Of a stretch of 64,000 nucleotides of DNA, positions 52,475-61,502 are shown one piece after another. How positions within the stretch are numbered: the stretch's first letter is position 1; every line of letters begins with the position of its first letter. A program made the translations under genes and the position numbers. The stretch is from positions 25,754 to 89,753 of the forward strand of contig JAKARV010000005.1 in NCBI GenBank assembly GCA_021819205.1. The letters run 5' to 3'. Source of the DNA: Actinomycetes bacterium. GTDB lineage: Bacteria; Actinomycetota; Acidimicrobiia; Acidimicrobiales; Acidimicrobiaceae. A model generated the notes under the pieces. The model did not search any database and was not told the origin of the DNA. It saw nothing but the letters and a program-made list of their open reading frames with translations.

Positions 52475-52607
52475 CGCTGGCACTCCCTCTCTACTCCCAA
52501 CCGGCAAGGGCTGGCTATGCCTGCAGCCAGGCTAACACGATCGATCGGCCGCTTGCGCAACCTTCTTGATGCCCGCGACGCCGTCTCCGTCCAATCCATT
52601 CACTCTC

Positions 52608-53717
52608 TCAGCTCCTGAGACTGGGTGCCCATACGGCATCGACGGATTTCAGAAAGTTCTTCATGGTTTTGGATTCTATGGCACTCCTAGCCTGAGTTAT
52701 CAGGCTCATTTGAAACGCAAGATTGTGGACGCTTAGGTACGAGCCAAGGCTGACCGGATCTGCGTGGGCCAGGTGGTTGAGAAAACCCCGGGACACTTGG
52801 CGGCATACCGGACAGGTGCACTGCTCGTCCAGGGCCCCACCGTCCGACGCGAAACGGGGCGATCTTATTTTTAGCTTTCCGACGGACGTAAGTGCCACCC
52901 CGTGCCTCCCCAAACGGGTCGGTGATACGCAGTCGAACATGTCAACGCCAAGATCGACGGCGTGGCTGATAAGGTACGGGTCGCCCACCCCCATGAGGTA
53001 CCTTGGCCGCTCCGGAGGGAGGTTGCTGCACGCCTCGGCTACCGCATCCAAGGTGGCATCCGTGCTCTCTCCGACGGCTAGGCCGCCTATCGCGTAACCA
53101 TCGAATCCGATTCCGGCAATATCGAGCGCGCTCGAGCGCCGAAGCGCCAGGTCTACTCCGCCCTGCACGATTCCAAACTGCAGCTGGCCGTCGAGGTGCT
53201 TTGCCCGTTTAGCGCGTGCCGCCCATCGCGCACTCAGGGTTGTGTTCGCGGCCACCACTGCGTCAGGGGCCGGAAGCTGTGTGCAAACGTCCAGTACCAT
53301 GGCGATATCGGCCCCGATGAGGCGCTGCGTCTCGACGGCCGCCTCTGGGGTGAGATCTACCCATCTGCCGTCGTAAACACTGCGAAAACGCACCCCTGCC
53401 TCGTTGAAACGTGCACCTAGGGACATAACCTGAAACCCGCCCGAATCGGTCAGGGTCCCCTTGGGAAAGCCGTGAAATTTCGCCAAGCCACCCTGCTCTG
53501 CGATCCTTTCCGGACCCGGCCTGAGCATCAAGTGGTAGGTGTTTGACAAAAGTACTTCGAAGCCAAGGCTGGCCACCGTCCACGAGGGAACCAGCCGCAC
53601 GGTGGCGCGCGTCGCAACCGGCATGAAAAGCGGCGTTTTTACCGGGCCCGATCGGAGATGGAGCAGTCCGATCCTGGCTGCGTCGTCTTGTGACGAGATC
53701 TCAAACTCTCCGGTCAA
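52608..53717 (-). CDS. tgt: tRNA-guanine transglycosylase
   Basis: A 369-residue TGT that exchanges G34 of certain tRNAs for the queuosine precursor. Substrate-binding DSGGFQVMSLG near residue 90, the nucleophile region DMFDCVSPTRLGRHG near 255, and the zinc site CTCPVC with a following His (FLNHLAHAD ... SVHNL) are all present. TTG start overlapping the queA stop (TTGA). It ends about 130 bases before secD, which therefore may have its own promoter. Confidence 0.93.
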   Translation of the reverse strand: MTGEFEISSQDDAARIGLLHLRSGPVKTPLFMPVATRATVRLVPSWTVASLGFEVLLSNTYHLMLRPGPERIAEQGGLAKFHGFPKGTLTDSGGFQVMSLGARFNEAGVRFRSVYDGRWVDLTPEAAVETQRLIGADIAMVLDVCTQLPAPDAVVAANTTLSARWAARAKRAKHLDGQLQFGIVQGGVDLALRRSSALDIAGIGFDGYAIGGLAVGESTDATLDAVAEACSNLPPERPRYLMGVGDPYLISHAVDLGVDMFDCVSPTRLGRHGVALTSVGKLKIRSPRFASDGGALDEQCTCPVCRQVSRGFLNHLAHADPVSLGSYLSVHNLAFQMSLITQARSAIESKTMKNFLKSVDAVWAPSLRS

Positions 53718-54733
53718 CGACGGCCAACCGGGATCAGCATGGCGTCGCCAAAGGAGAGAAAGCGATAGTCGTGTTCGAGGGCGTGGCGGTACAGTTCACG
53801 CCATCGATCTCCGGTTGCCGCGGCAACCAAGGCCAAAAGCGTAGATCGCGGAACGTGAAAGTTGGTCAGAAGCACGTTCACAATTTGAAAGTCGAAGCCG
53901 GGTTTGATAAAAAGTCTTGACTCCCCGGCAAGCTCGCCGGTGATGGCGACCGTCTCAAGGGCTCTGACCACCGTAGTCCCGATGGCGATAATGCGACTTG
54001 CCGAAGAGATTGCCCTCCACGACTCGCCGCTCACCTCGTAGCGCTCGGAATGAATCTGGTGATCGTCGAGGCGCTCGACCTTCACTGGCGCAAAAGTTCC
54101 CAGTCCGACTTGCAAGTCGAGCGCGACCACGCCGATACCGTGCCGACCAAGCGCCCCGAGCACCTGATCATCGAGGTGAAGGCCGGCCGTGGGCGCTGCA
54201 ACGGAGCCCGGTTTGCGTGCGTACACGGTTTGGTAGCGTTCCATTGGAACCGAGACTCCCCTAAGGTACGGCGGTAGGGGAACCTCGCCCGCGGCGGCCA
54301 AGAGTGCCTCGTCGATCACGTCAACCAGCCAGACCGCCGGACTCCCGGTGCCAACCGCGCGTGCCTGGATCCTTAGAACGGGGGTATCCCCAATCAGAAG
54401 CTCCTCGCCGGGTTTGAGCCTTCCACCTGGCTTCAGCAACGCCTCCATCCCGTTCTCGCCACGGCCAAGGAGGAGGGCTTCGACTCTACCCCCGCTTCTG
54501 CGGGCAAGAACCACCCGTGCCGGGATTACGCGACTATCGTTGACGACGACAAGATCGCCCGGCCGGAGCCATCGCGGCAACTCGGCTACTGTCGAATCCA
54601 CGATTGTATCGCGAAGGTCAACAAGAAGCCGAGCCGACCTTCGCGGTTCGGCTGGCACCTTGGCAATCCTCTCGGGCGGAAGTGGGTAATCGTAAGCCGC
54701 TGCTAACTCGCCGTTATGTTGCTGGTTGGACAT
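53714..54733 (-). CDS. queA: S-adenosylmethionine:tRNA ribosyltransferase-isomerase
   Basis: A 339-residue QueA that adds the epoxycyclopentane part in queuosine synthesis. Family blocks: YDYPLPPERIAKVPAEPR at the N-terminus, VVVNDSRVIPARV near 60, SVAAPTAGLHL near 185, VGLGTFAPVKVE near 220, and TNFHVPRSTLLALVAA near 290. ATG start with no strong ribosome-binding site. The preQ1 synthesis genes are not in the window. Confidence 0.94.
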   Translation of the reverse strand: MSNQQHNGELAAAYDYPLPPERIAKVPAEPRRSARLLVDLRDTIVDSTVAELPRWLRPGDLVVVNDSRVIPARVVLARRSGGRVEALLLGRGENGMEALLKPGGRLKPGEELLIGDTPVLRIQARAVGTGSPAVWLVDVIDEALLAAAGEVPLPPYLRGVSVPMERYQTVYARKPGSVAAPTAGLHLDDQVLGALGRHGIGVVALDLQVGLGTFAPVKVERLDDHQIHSERYEVSGESWRAISSASRIIAIGTTVVRALETVAITGELAGESRLFIKPGFDFQIVNVLLTNFHVPRSTLLALVAAATGDRWRELYRHALEHDYRFLSFGDAMLIPVGRR

Positions 54734-54760
54734 TCGCGTGCCAGCATAACCATTTCCGGC

Positions 54761-56251
54761 TTAGTTGTTGGTCACAAAGTGCAGCGTTGCAGTGCTGCCC
54801 TCCCCTGCCCATCGCTGGGTAATCGCTTTTGCGCGGGTATAGAAGCGGAACCCTTCCTCTCCATGAACGTGCGTATCGCCAAAAAGAGAGTTCTTGAAGC
54901 CTCCGAAGGAGTGGTAGGCGACCGGTACCGGGATAGGAACGTTGACTCCGACCATTCCCGAGTCGATGCTCCTTACAAATCGCCGCGCCGCGCCACCACT
55001 TTCGGTAAAGATCGCCGCGCCGTTAGCGTAGGGATTGCGATTGACCAGCTCGATCGCGTCGGTCAGGTCTGCAGCACGCATCACCAAGAGAACTGGACCA
55101 AAGATCTCCTGTTTGTAGGCCTCCATCTCCGAAGTGACGCCATCGATGAGTGTCGGTCCGAAAAAGAACCCTGGGCCTTGGGCCATCGGATGGTTCCGCC
55201 CGTCTACCAGGATCTTCGCTCCCATCGACTCCGCCTGGCCCACGAGGGATCCAACCCGCTCGCGATGCGCGGCTGTAATTAACGGACCCATCTCTGCTCT
55301 GGCGTCGAGCGCCGAGCCTACGCGAACATTTTCCATCTTGGCTGCGATCGCGTCGAGGTAGTCATCTCCGTGCTCCCCGACGATAACCATCACGGAAATT
55401 GCCATGCAACGCTCGCCGGAGCTGCCGAAGGCAGCGGCTACCGCCGAATCGGATACGAGATCGGGATCGGCATCTGGCAGAACCACCATGTGGTTTTTTG
55501 CACCGCCTAGAGCTTGTACCCGCTTGCCGGCTTGGGTCCCCCGCTCGTAGATGCTCCGAGCGACAGCGGTCGAGCCGACAAATGAAACCGCCTTGATTTT
55601 CGGGTGGGCGAGAATCTCGCCGACTGCTTCCTGATCGCCCTGCACCACATTGAAAAGTCCGGGTGGGCCGCCCGCCTCGACGAAGAGTTCGGCGAGTACC
55701 AGAGCTGCCGACGGAACCTTCTCCGATGGCTTGAGTACAAAGCCGTTGCCGGCGGCCAGAGCGATTGGAGCCATCCAAAGGGGAACCATGGCAGGAAAGT
55801 TGAAGGGAGTGATACCGGCGACCACTCCGAGCGGAAACCGAACGGAGTAGGCGTCGACTCCACGGGAGACTGACTCGGAGTACTGCCCCTTGAGGACTTG
55901 GGGAAGAGAGCAGGCAAACTCGACGACCTCCAGGCCGCGAGCGAACTCGCCGGCCGCATCTCCGCTCACCTTGCCGTGCTCCTCGCCAATGGCATCGACG
56001 ATCCGGCGGGAGTTGTTTTGAAGGATGTCCCGGTAAGAAAACATCACTCGCTGCCGCCGCGCCAGCGACTCCTCTCCCCAGCCCGATTGCGCCGACTCCG
56101 CCGCGTCTACGGCTGCTCCAACGATATCCGCGTCGGCAAAACACACTTCTCGCACGACTTCGCCTAGCGCAGGGTTGAAAACCTGCCCTCGACGGTCGCC
56201 CTCGACAACGCTCCGGCCGCCGATGTAATGTCCAACCAGGTCCTGGCTCAT
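54761..56251 (-). CDS. mmsA: Methylmalonate-semialdehyde dehydrogenase (CoA-acylating)
   Basis: A 496-residue aldehyde dehydrogenase of the MMSDH class. It has the ITPFNFPAMVPLWMAP substrate/cofactor segment near 145, KPSEKVPSAA, VGSTAVARSIYERG, and the catalytic Cys in GSSGERCMAISV near 285 without the Glu of ordinary ALDHs (QALGGAKNHMVV). It converts methylmalonate or malonate semialdehyde to propionyl- or acetyl-CoA. ATG start 2 bases after the aminotransferase stop, with AGGGGAG upstream, so the two enzymes form one unit. Confidence 0.9.
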   Translation of the reverse strand: MSQDLVGHYIGGRSVVEGDRRGQVFNPALGEVVREVCFADADIVGAAVDAAESAQSGWGEESLARRQRVMFSYRDILQNNSRRIVDAIGEEHGKVSGDAAGEFARGLEVVEFACSLPQVLKGQYSESVSRGVDAYSVRFPLGVVAGITPFNFPAMVPLWMAPIALAAGNGFVLKPSEKVPSAALVLAELFVEAGGPPGLFNVVQGDQEAVGEILAHPKIKAVSFVGSTAVARSIYERGTQAGKRVQALGGAKNHMVVLPDADPDLVSDSAVAAAFGSSGERCMAISVMVIVGEHGDDYLDAIAAKMENVRVGSALDARAEMGPLITAAHRERVGSLVGQAESMGAKILVDGRNHPMAQGPGFFFGPTLIDGVTSEMEAYKQEIFGPVLLVMRAADLTDAIELVNRNPYANGAAIFTESGGAARRFVRSIDSGMVGVNVPIPVPVAYHSFGGFKNSLFGDTHVHGEEGFRFYTRAKAITQRWAGEGSTATLHFVTNN

Positions 56252-56253
56252 GG

Positions 56254-57531
56254 CTACTCCCCTATCACCTTTCCAAGCATCTCCAAGCCTTGCGCGATCT
56301 CGGCCTCGTTCACAGTAAGTGGCGGCGCTATCCTGAGTACGTTGCCGGAGAGGCCGCCCTTGCCGATCAGCAATCCCGCAGCCTTTGCGTCTTCCAACGC
56401 TTTGCCCGCCCGTTGCGGACTCGGAACGAACCCCCCGGGCTCCACAAACTCGACGCCCACCATAAGGCCCTTCCCCCGCACCTCGCCGATGGCCTCGTTG
56501 CCAGCCGCAAGCCGTTCGAGACCCGCTTTCAACATCGCGCCCATCCGCCTGGCGTTCTCCTGCAGATTGCGGTTTACTATCAGATCAAAAGTTGCGAGGC
56601 CGGCCCTCGCTGCCACTGGCCCTCCGCCAAAGGTGGAGATGGAGTTCGCGCCCAGGCAGTCGATTATCTCGGATCGTCCGATCACCCCGGCAAGCGCCAT
56701 GCCGTTGGCAACCCCTTTCGCGAAGGTGATCAAATCCGGCTGGACGCCCTGGGACTGGTAACCCCAAAATCCTTCACCGGTACGCCCAAACCCGGTTTGG
56801 ACCTCGTCGGCTATAAAGAGGATTCCTCGATTGACCAAAGACTTCTGAAGGGTGCCGAAGTATCCGTCCGGAGGAAGGGTAAAACCGCCAACACCTTGGA
56901 TTGGCTCTGCAATCATCGCGGCCGGCCGGCCGGTGGTGGTTGTCATCAGCACGTCTTCGAGATCGAGAATCCCGCGCGCCAGGTACTCCTCGTCACTCAG
57001 GTTTGCAAGCGGTCCCCTGATCCGAGATCCCCCTTGTACCCAAGACACATTCAGCGGGGAGTAAGAGGTTGGGGACCATGCCGAGTTGCCGGTCACGCCA
57101 ATCTCGGTAAACGAACGGCCGTGGTAGCTATTTTTAACCGCAATGATCTGGTTGGTTCCCTTGAAAGCCGTGGCGAGCAAGAGGGCTGCATCGTTGGCCT
57201 CGGTGCCAGAGGTGGTAAAAAAAACCTTGGCGTCGGGAATGCCCGAAATTGCCGCAAGCTTCTCGGCGAGCTCAATCATCGGTTCGATCAGGTAGAGAGT
57301 TGAGGAGTGAATCACCTTGCCCGCCTGATCGGAGATAGCCTCAACAACTTCGGAAGTGCCATGGCCAACGCTGGTGGTTAAAATCCCGCCAAAAAAATCT
57401 AAATAGCGGCGGCCTTCGCCATCGTACACGTAGCATCCTTCGCCGCGTGTGATCTCGATGGGCTCGTCATAGTACAGCGACAACCAGGACGGCATTACCG
57501 CCCGATGGCGATCAAAAAGCTCACTCGCCAC
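56254..57531 (-). CDS. Class III PLP aminotransferase (beta-alanine / omega-amino acid type)
   Basis: A 425-residue class III transaminase: FFTTSGTEANDAALLLA near 105, NSYHGRSFTEIG near 140, FIADEVQTGFGRTGEGFW near 245 and the PLP lysine in LITFAKGVANGMALAG near 275. The usual FGGNP reads FGGGP. Coupled to the MMSDH gene it probably makes the semialdehyde from beta-alanine or 3-aminoisobutyrate. GTG 57531 is chosen since TTGGAGG lies 5 bases upstream; the longer frame begins at TTG 57585 in the promoter region. Confidence 0.85.
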   Translation of the reverse strand: MASELFDRHRAVMPSWLSLYYDEPIEITRGEGCYVYDGEGRRYLDFFGGILTTSVGHGTSEVVEAISDQAGKVIHSSTLYLIEPMIELAEKLAAISGIPDAKVFFTTSGTEANDAALLLATAFKGTNQIIAVKNSYHGRSFTEIGVTGNSAWSPTSYSPLNVSWVQGGSRIRGPLANLSDEEYLARGILDLEDVLMTTTTGRPAAMIAEPIQGVGGFTLPPDGYFGTLQKSLVNRGILFIADEVQTGFGRTGEGFWGYQSQGVQPDLITFAKGVANGMALAGVIGRSEIIDCLGANSISTFGGGPVAARAGLATFDLIVNRNLQENARRMGAMLKAGLERLAAGNEAIGEVRGKGLMVGVEFVEPGGFVPSPQRAGKALEDAKAAGLLIGKGGLSGNVLRIAPPLTVNEAEIAQGLEMLGKVIGE

Positions 57532-57589
57532 GTTTACCTCCAAGCTCACGACCCCCCCATCGCTGCTCGATGGGTGCTGATCCAATCAT

Positions 57590-57633
57590 AACATTAATGT
57601 TGTATGCCACACAAAAGGATATGTAACATACAA
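57590..57633. promoter_or_regulatory. Palindrome cluster between aminotransferase and MocR-type regulator
   Basis: An AT-rich divergent promoter region with a perfect palindrome AACATTAATGTT (57590-57601), an inverted repeat TTGTATG (57600-57606) ... CATACAA (57627-57633) and an inner TATGTAACATA (57620-57630). These are candidate binding sites for the regulator encoded next to it. Confidence 0.5.
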
Positions 57634-57687
57634 ATATTGCTATCATTGGGAAAGTGCTTCGAATCATGATTCGGCGAGAAGGGTGAT

Positions 57688-59055
57688 GTGGACGATCTCG
57701 AGACGATAGCGGGATTGGTGGCCAGCAGGACCCAAGGGACTGGGATGCGCGGCGTGGCAAAGGCGGTAACTGACCTGATTGCCGAGGGAAAGCTCGCACC
57801 GGGAACTCGGATGCCGTCGATTAGGCAACTTGCCGGAGAGCTTGGCGTCTCTCCTACGACAGTGGCGGCTGCATGGTCGCATCTAGCGAGCATGGGGAGT
57901 ATCGAGTCGTACGGTCGTAAAGGTACCTACATCTCGGCACGAAGTCTTCCCAGCCGGCCCCGGAGGCGCTGGAGCTACTACGAAGATAGCTCGACGTACC
58001 AGATCGACCTGTCAACCGGAGTTCCTGATCCAGAGCTTCTGCCAGATCCGCGACCGGCACTTGGCGAGGTCGATCTTGGCAAGACGGCTTCTTACCTCGA
58101 CCCACCGGTGCTTCCGGAGTTAAAAGAGAAGATCTTCTCGATTCTGCCGACTGGCTTTGGCCGTCATGATCTTGGCTTGACGGTTGTCGACGGCGCTCTC
58201 GATGCCATCGGACGGATCTTGGATCTGCTCCCAAAAGGTCTAGGCGGAGTCGCTATTGAAGAACCGTGCTTCCCCGCGCTCTACGATCTGATCGAGTCGA
58301 AGGGATACGCGGTTTACCCCGTGCCGCTAGACGATGACGGTCTCAATCCGGTTGCCCTGGAAACCGTTCTCCGGGAGCAGCGGGTACGCGCGCTCATTCT
58401 TCAACCCCGCGCGCAAAATCCGACGGGAATCTCGACTACCGTTGAGCGGCGGGATGCAATAGCGTCGATTTTGGCTGCGCACCCCGAGGTCTACGCCATC
58501 GAAGACGATCACTCGGCACTGGTCTGCGAGTCCCCTCTCCACTCACTTCTCGAACAACTTCCGGATCGGGTTGCTTACGTGCTCAGCTTCTCGAAGTCGC
58601 ACGGGCCTGACCTTCGGCTCGCTGCGATAGTGGCGGATTCGGGGGCAATTGGCGATCTCGAAAGCGTAAGAACTCTTGGGCCTTCCTGGTCGTCAAAGAT
58701 CCTTCAAGCCACTCTGTTGGCGATGCTTCGATCCGCCGCGACCGGCACCTTTGTGGCTCAGGCCGGGCGGGCTTACGGGGAGCGGCGGAGGCGCGTCGGC
58801 GGCGAGTTGGGGTTGGACGGAGTACGGGGGGACGGGATAAACCTATGGGTAGCCTGGACCGACCTATCCCTTCTAATCCACCTTGCGCACGAGAAGATAC
58901 GGGTGGTCCCGGGAAGCCACTTCTACGTGGCTGGTTCCGCGAACTCTCCGACCTTCCGGCTTACACTTGGAGATCCCTGGAACTCATTCGACTTGGTTTT
59001 GGAGGCGCTGTCGGAGTCGATGTCCCGCTCCTTGGCTGGTGGCCCGTACCGATAG
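57688..59055 (+). CDS. MocR/GntR-type regulator with aminotransferase-like domain
   Basis: A 455-residue protein. The N-terminal GntR winged helix (AKAVTDLIAEGKLAPGTRMP, SIRQLAGELGVSPTTVAAAW) is followed by a fold type I aminotransferase-like domain with QPRAQNPTGIS near residue 245 and the PLP lysine in VLSFSKSHGPDLRLA near 310. MocR proteins use PLP or an amino-acid adduct as signal and often control adjacent transaminases, here divergently transcribed. GTG start with AGAAGGGTGAT upstream. It converges with alaC 9 bases downstream. Confidence 0.87.
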   Translation: MDDLETIAGLVASRTQGTGMRGVAKAVTDLIAEGKLAPGTRMPSIRQLAGELGVSPTTVAAAWSHLASMGSIESYGRKGTYISARSLPSRPRRRWSYYEDSSTYQIDLSTGVPDPELLPDPRPALGEVDLGKTASYLDPPVLPELKEKIFSILPTGFGRHDLGLTVVDGALDAIGRILDLLPKGLGGVAIEEPCFPALYDLIESKGYAVYPVPLDDDGLNPVALETVLREQRVRALILQPRAQNPTGISTTVERRDAIASILAAHPEVYAIEDDHSALVCESPLHSLLEQLPDRVAYVLSFSKSHGPDLRLAAIVADSGAIGDLESVRTLGPSWSSKILQATLLAMLRSAATGTFVAQAGRAYGERRRRVGGELGLDGVRGDGINLWVAWTDLSLLIHLAHEKIRVVPGSHFYVAGSANSPTFRLTLGDPWNSFDLVLEALSESMSRSLAGGPYR

Positions 59056-59064
59056 CACTGGACT

Positions 59065-60231
59065 CTAGATATCCTTGAGTGCACGAAGCGCGCCCTCGAT
59101 CCTGGGGATGTCCATGATCAATGCAAAGCGCACCCACCCTTCACCGTTAGTACCGAAGGCCGCGCCCGGTGAGACTACCACACCGGTCGTGGTGGCCAGG
59201 TAGCTGGCGAATGTGCCTGAGTCCATCCGGAACCGGGAGGGAATCCGCGTCCAGACAAACATGGTTCCCTTTGGACTGGTCGTCGGCCAACCATGGGAGT
59301 TGAGCCCTTCGACTAGCGTGTCCCGCCTTAGGCGGTACTCGTTGTTCAGCTTGTCTACGTAGGCACCGCCGTGGACAAGAGTCGAAGCCGCTGCAAGTTG
59401 TATCGGCTTGAAGCTTCCATAGTCGATGTACGACTTTAACCGAACCAAAGCGGCGAGCACCTCCGCGTTGCCGGCCACCGCTCCGATTCTCCACCCCGCC
59501 ATCGAGAAGGACTTGGTTAGCGTAACAGCCTCGACTGCAACTTCTTTAGCCCGTGAAACCTGAAGGATCGAGGGAGGCTGTTCGCCAAAGTAGATGTCGG
59601 AGTAGGCGAAGTCATGAACGATGAAAACGCCGGTTGCAAGGGCCCACGATACCAGTTCTTCCATAAATTCGAGGCTTACGGTGAGCGTCGTCGGATTGTG
59701 CGGAAAGGACACGATCAGGACCCTTGGTTTACGGGTGCAAGCCTGGTAGGCCTTGTCGAGAGATCGGAGAAAATCCTCGCCGCCATCGTCGTCGCACGAT
59801 ATCGGAACCGGAATCGTCTCGGCGCCGGCAAGTCGTGGAGCAAACGAGTGGATCGGGTAAGAGGGGTCGGGCACGAACGCTCGGTCGCCGGTGGATAAAA
59901 GCAGCCATGTGAGGTGAGTCAACCCTTCCTTGGTTCCCATAGTGGCGACCACCTCGCTCTCGGGGTCTAGACAAACCCCCCAGCGGTTCAGGTAGCGTTG
60001 CGCAAACGCTTGGCGAAGATCGGAGATGCCGCGGGAGATGGAGTAGCGGTGGGACGACGGATCGAGAACCGAGGAACGTAGCTCGTTTACCGCAAGCGGT
60101 GGAGATGGAAGATCTGGATTTCCAAAACCGAAATCAAAAACCTCCAAGCCAAGAGCCGCCGCCTCAGCCTTGCTCTTCTCGACAATCGCAAAGCTGTACG
60201 GCGGAAGGTCGGCAATTCGTCGCAGTTCCAT
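59065..60231 (-). CDS. alaC: Class I/II aminotransferase, AlaC-like
   Basis: A 388-residue PLP enzyme. VFDFGFGNPDLPSPP near 32, HRYSISRGISDLRQAFAQRY near 60, ATMGTKEGLTHL near 95 and the PLP lysine in TLTKSFSMAGWRIG near 240 are the pattern of the AlaC (glutamate-pyruvate) subgroup. It would form alanine from pyruvate. ATG start; no upstream ribosome-binding site of note. It is preceded by about 400 bases of non-coding DNA and is probably monocistronic. Confidence 0.82.
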   Translation of the reverse strand: MELRRIADLPPYSFAIVEKSKAEAAALGLEVFDFGFGNPDLPSPPLAVNELRSSVLDPSSHRYSISRGISDLRQAFAQRYLNRWGVCLDPESEVVATMGTKEGLTHLTWLLLSTGDRAFVPDPSYPIHSFAPRLAGAETIPVPISCDDDGGEDFLRSLDKAYQACTRKPRVLIVSFPHNPTTLTVSLEFMEELVSWALATGVFIVHDFAYSDIYFGEQPPSILQVSRAKEVAVEAVTLTKSFSMAGWRIGAVAGNAEVLAALVRLKSYIDYGSFKPIQLAAASTLVHGGAYVDKLNNEYRLRRDTLVEGLNSHGWPTTSPKGTMFVWTRIPSRFRMDSGTFASYLATTTGVVVSPGAAFGTNGEGWVRFALIMDIPRIEGALRALKDI

Positions 60232-60627
60232 CGGTCTACTTTAGCGGCTCTAGCAGGGAGAACTGGACAAGTGAAGCTTGCAGGGATTGGGGCAGGAATC
60301 CGTGGCGGAAGTCCGTGTTCGCTAGAGATTCGACCGTCCTTGCCCGAATGTTATTTCAGATCAGTTGCCAATTTGTTGCAATTACCAAAAGGCACCGGTC
60401 AAAATCCCCCCTTTACTCCCCGATATCGGGAACTCCACCCTGACTTGAGGCTGCAAAGGATGGGACGAGACGCTGTGAAGGCTCGGCAACCCCAAAGTAA
60501 TCGGCTCGCCGGCGCCATCCAGGTCCGGTTTTCGGCGAAACGCCGACAACTTCTGCACCGACACCTTGGGTTTTTCGCGAACGGGCGGCTGATGGGCTCG
60601 TGCCGCAGCGGAGCGGATTGCGGCAGG
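60232..60627. other. 396-base intergenic region between ptsH and alaC
   Basis: No gene seen. Right after the ptsH stop the minus strand has an inverted repeat TGCCGCA (11-base loop) TGCGGCA (60601-60625) without a T-run. A CGGCG-AAA-CGCCG hairpin lies near 60533. The plus strand around 60463-60495 contains GTGAAGGCTCGGCAACC, which resembles the GGCAACC core of SAM-I riboswitches but has no gene to control on that strand. The alaC promoter must lie here. Confidence 0.5.
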
Positions 60628-60897
60628 TCAGCGCGGCTTCGGGACGACGACTCCTGCAAGTGCGGATTCAACCTTGGCGATTTCCCCTTCATCGGCCTGT
60701 CCAAAATCGATCGTTATCGACGTTCCCTGAGCGATACCGAGCCCGAGAACTTCAAGGATGCTTTTCGCGTTTGCACTTCTTTTTGCAACCGTCACGTTGA
60801 CTTCGGTTGCGATTGTTGCCATTGCTTTTACAAATGCGGCTGCGGGCCTCGCGTGGAGGCCGGCAGCATCGATCACCGTGTACTCTTTGGAACTCAT
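60628..60897 (-). CDS. ptsH: Phosphocarrier protein HPr
   Basis: An 89-residue HPr. The phosphorylated His is in AAGLHARPAAAFVKA (residue 16), and the second regulatory site region NAKSILEVLGLGIAQG with Ser46-type serine is also present. HPr passes phosphate from EI to PTS components or to DhaM-like and GlpK targets. The ATG overlaps glpP by 4 bases, placing it in the glycerol-3-phosphate operon. No other PTS gene is in the window. Confidence 0.92.
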   Translation of the reverse strand: MSSKEYTVIDAAGLHARPAAAFVKAMATIATEVNVTVAKRSANAKSILEVLGLGIAQGTSITIDFGQADEGEIAKVESALAGVVVPKPR

Positions 60898-61502
60898 TCC
60901 CCACCTCCTTCTAAGGCGTTTTTCTTTCTCCTCGACTGGGAAAAGTTAAGAAGAAGTTCCACCGAGCTAGAGGAGACTCCCGCCGCGCCGGCAGAAAGTG
61001 CGGCTTGTACCTGCTCTTTTGAGACGATAAGCCCTCCAACGATCAGTGGCTGCGAGATACGAGCGTTAACTATCTCGATCATCTCGGGCAGGATGCCGGG
61101 AAGGGCTTCCACCAGGTCGGGTACTCCGCGGGAAATTTGCTTGAGCCCAGACTCTACCGCTTGGCTGTCGAGCAGGAAGAACCGCTGAATGCAGTCGAGT
61201 CCAGCGCGCTTTGCGCTCGATATCACGCTTGCATGCGTAGAGATGATTCCGCGGGGCTGGGCGTACTCCTTGATCAAGTGGACGCCGTCTGCATCCCGGG
61301 AGACTCCGCGCACCATATCTATGTCGATAAAGACGTCGCAAGAGAGTTCGCGAAGTCGACGGGAACTGGCAATGATTTCGGTTGTGGAGCCTCCGAGGAT
61401 GAATACCCAGGTCGGGCTCAGCAGCGTAGCGATTCGTTCGGCATCATCGAATGACCGGGCGGCCGCTATTACTGGAGGAATCTCGTCAGGGGTTATCGAC
61501 AC
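60894..61502 (-). CDS. glpP: Glycerol-3-phosphate-responsive antiterminator GlpP
   Basis: A 202-residue TIM-barrel-like protein of the GlpP family: VFILGGSTTEII near residue 33, DVFIDIDMVRGVSRDADGV near 55, IISTHASVISSAKRAGL and IVGGLIVSKEQVQAALSAG. In Bacillus GlpP binds glycerol-3-phosphate and prevents termination in glp leaders. The start is GTG 61502 with GGGAGGAG 3 bases upstream, inside the end of glpC; the frame continues further but reads as antisense-like. A target leader should lie upstream of glpA, outside the window. Confidence 0.87.
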   Translation of the reverse strand: MSITPDEIPPVIAAARSFDDAERIATLLSPTWVFILGGSTTEIIASSRRLRELSCDVFIDIDMVRGVSRDADGVHLIKEYAQPRGIISTHASVISSAKRAGLDCIQRFFLLDSQAVESGLKQISRGVPDLVEALPGILPEMIEIVNARISQPLIVGGLIVSKEQVQAALSAGAAGVSSSSVELLLNFSQSRRKKNALEGGGE

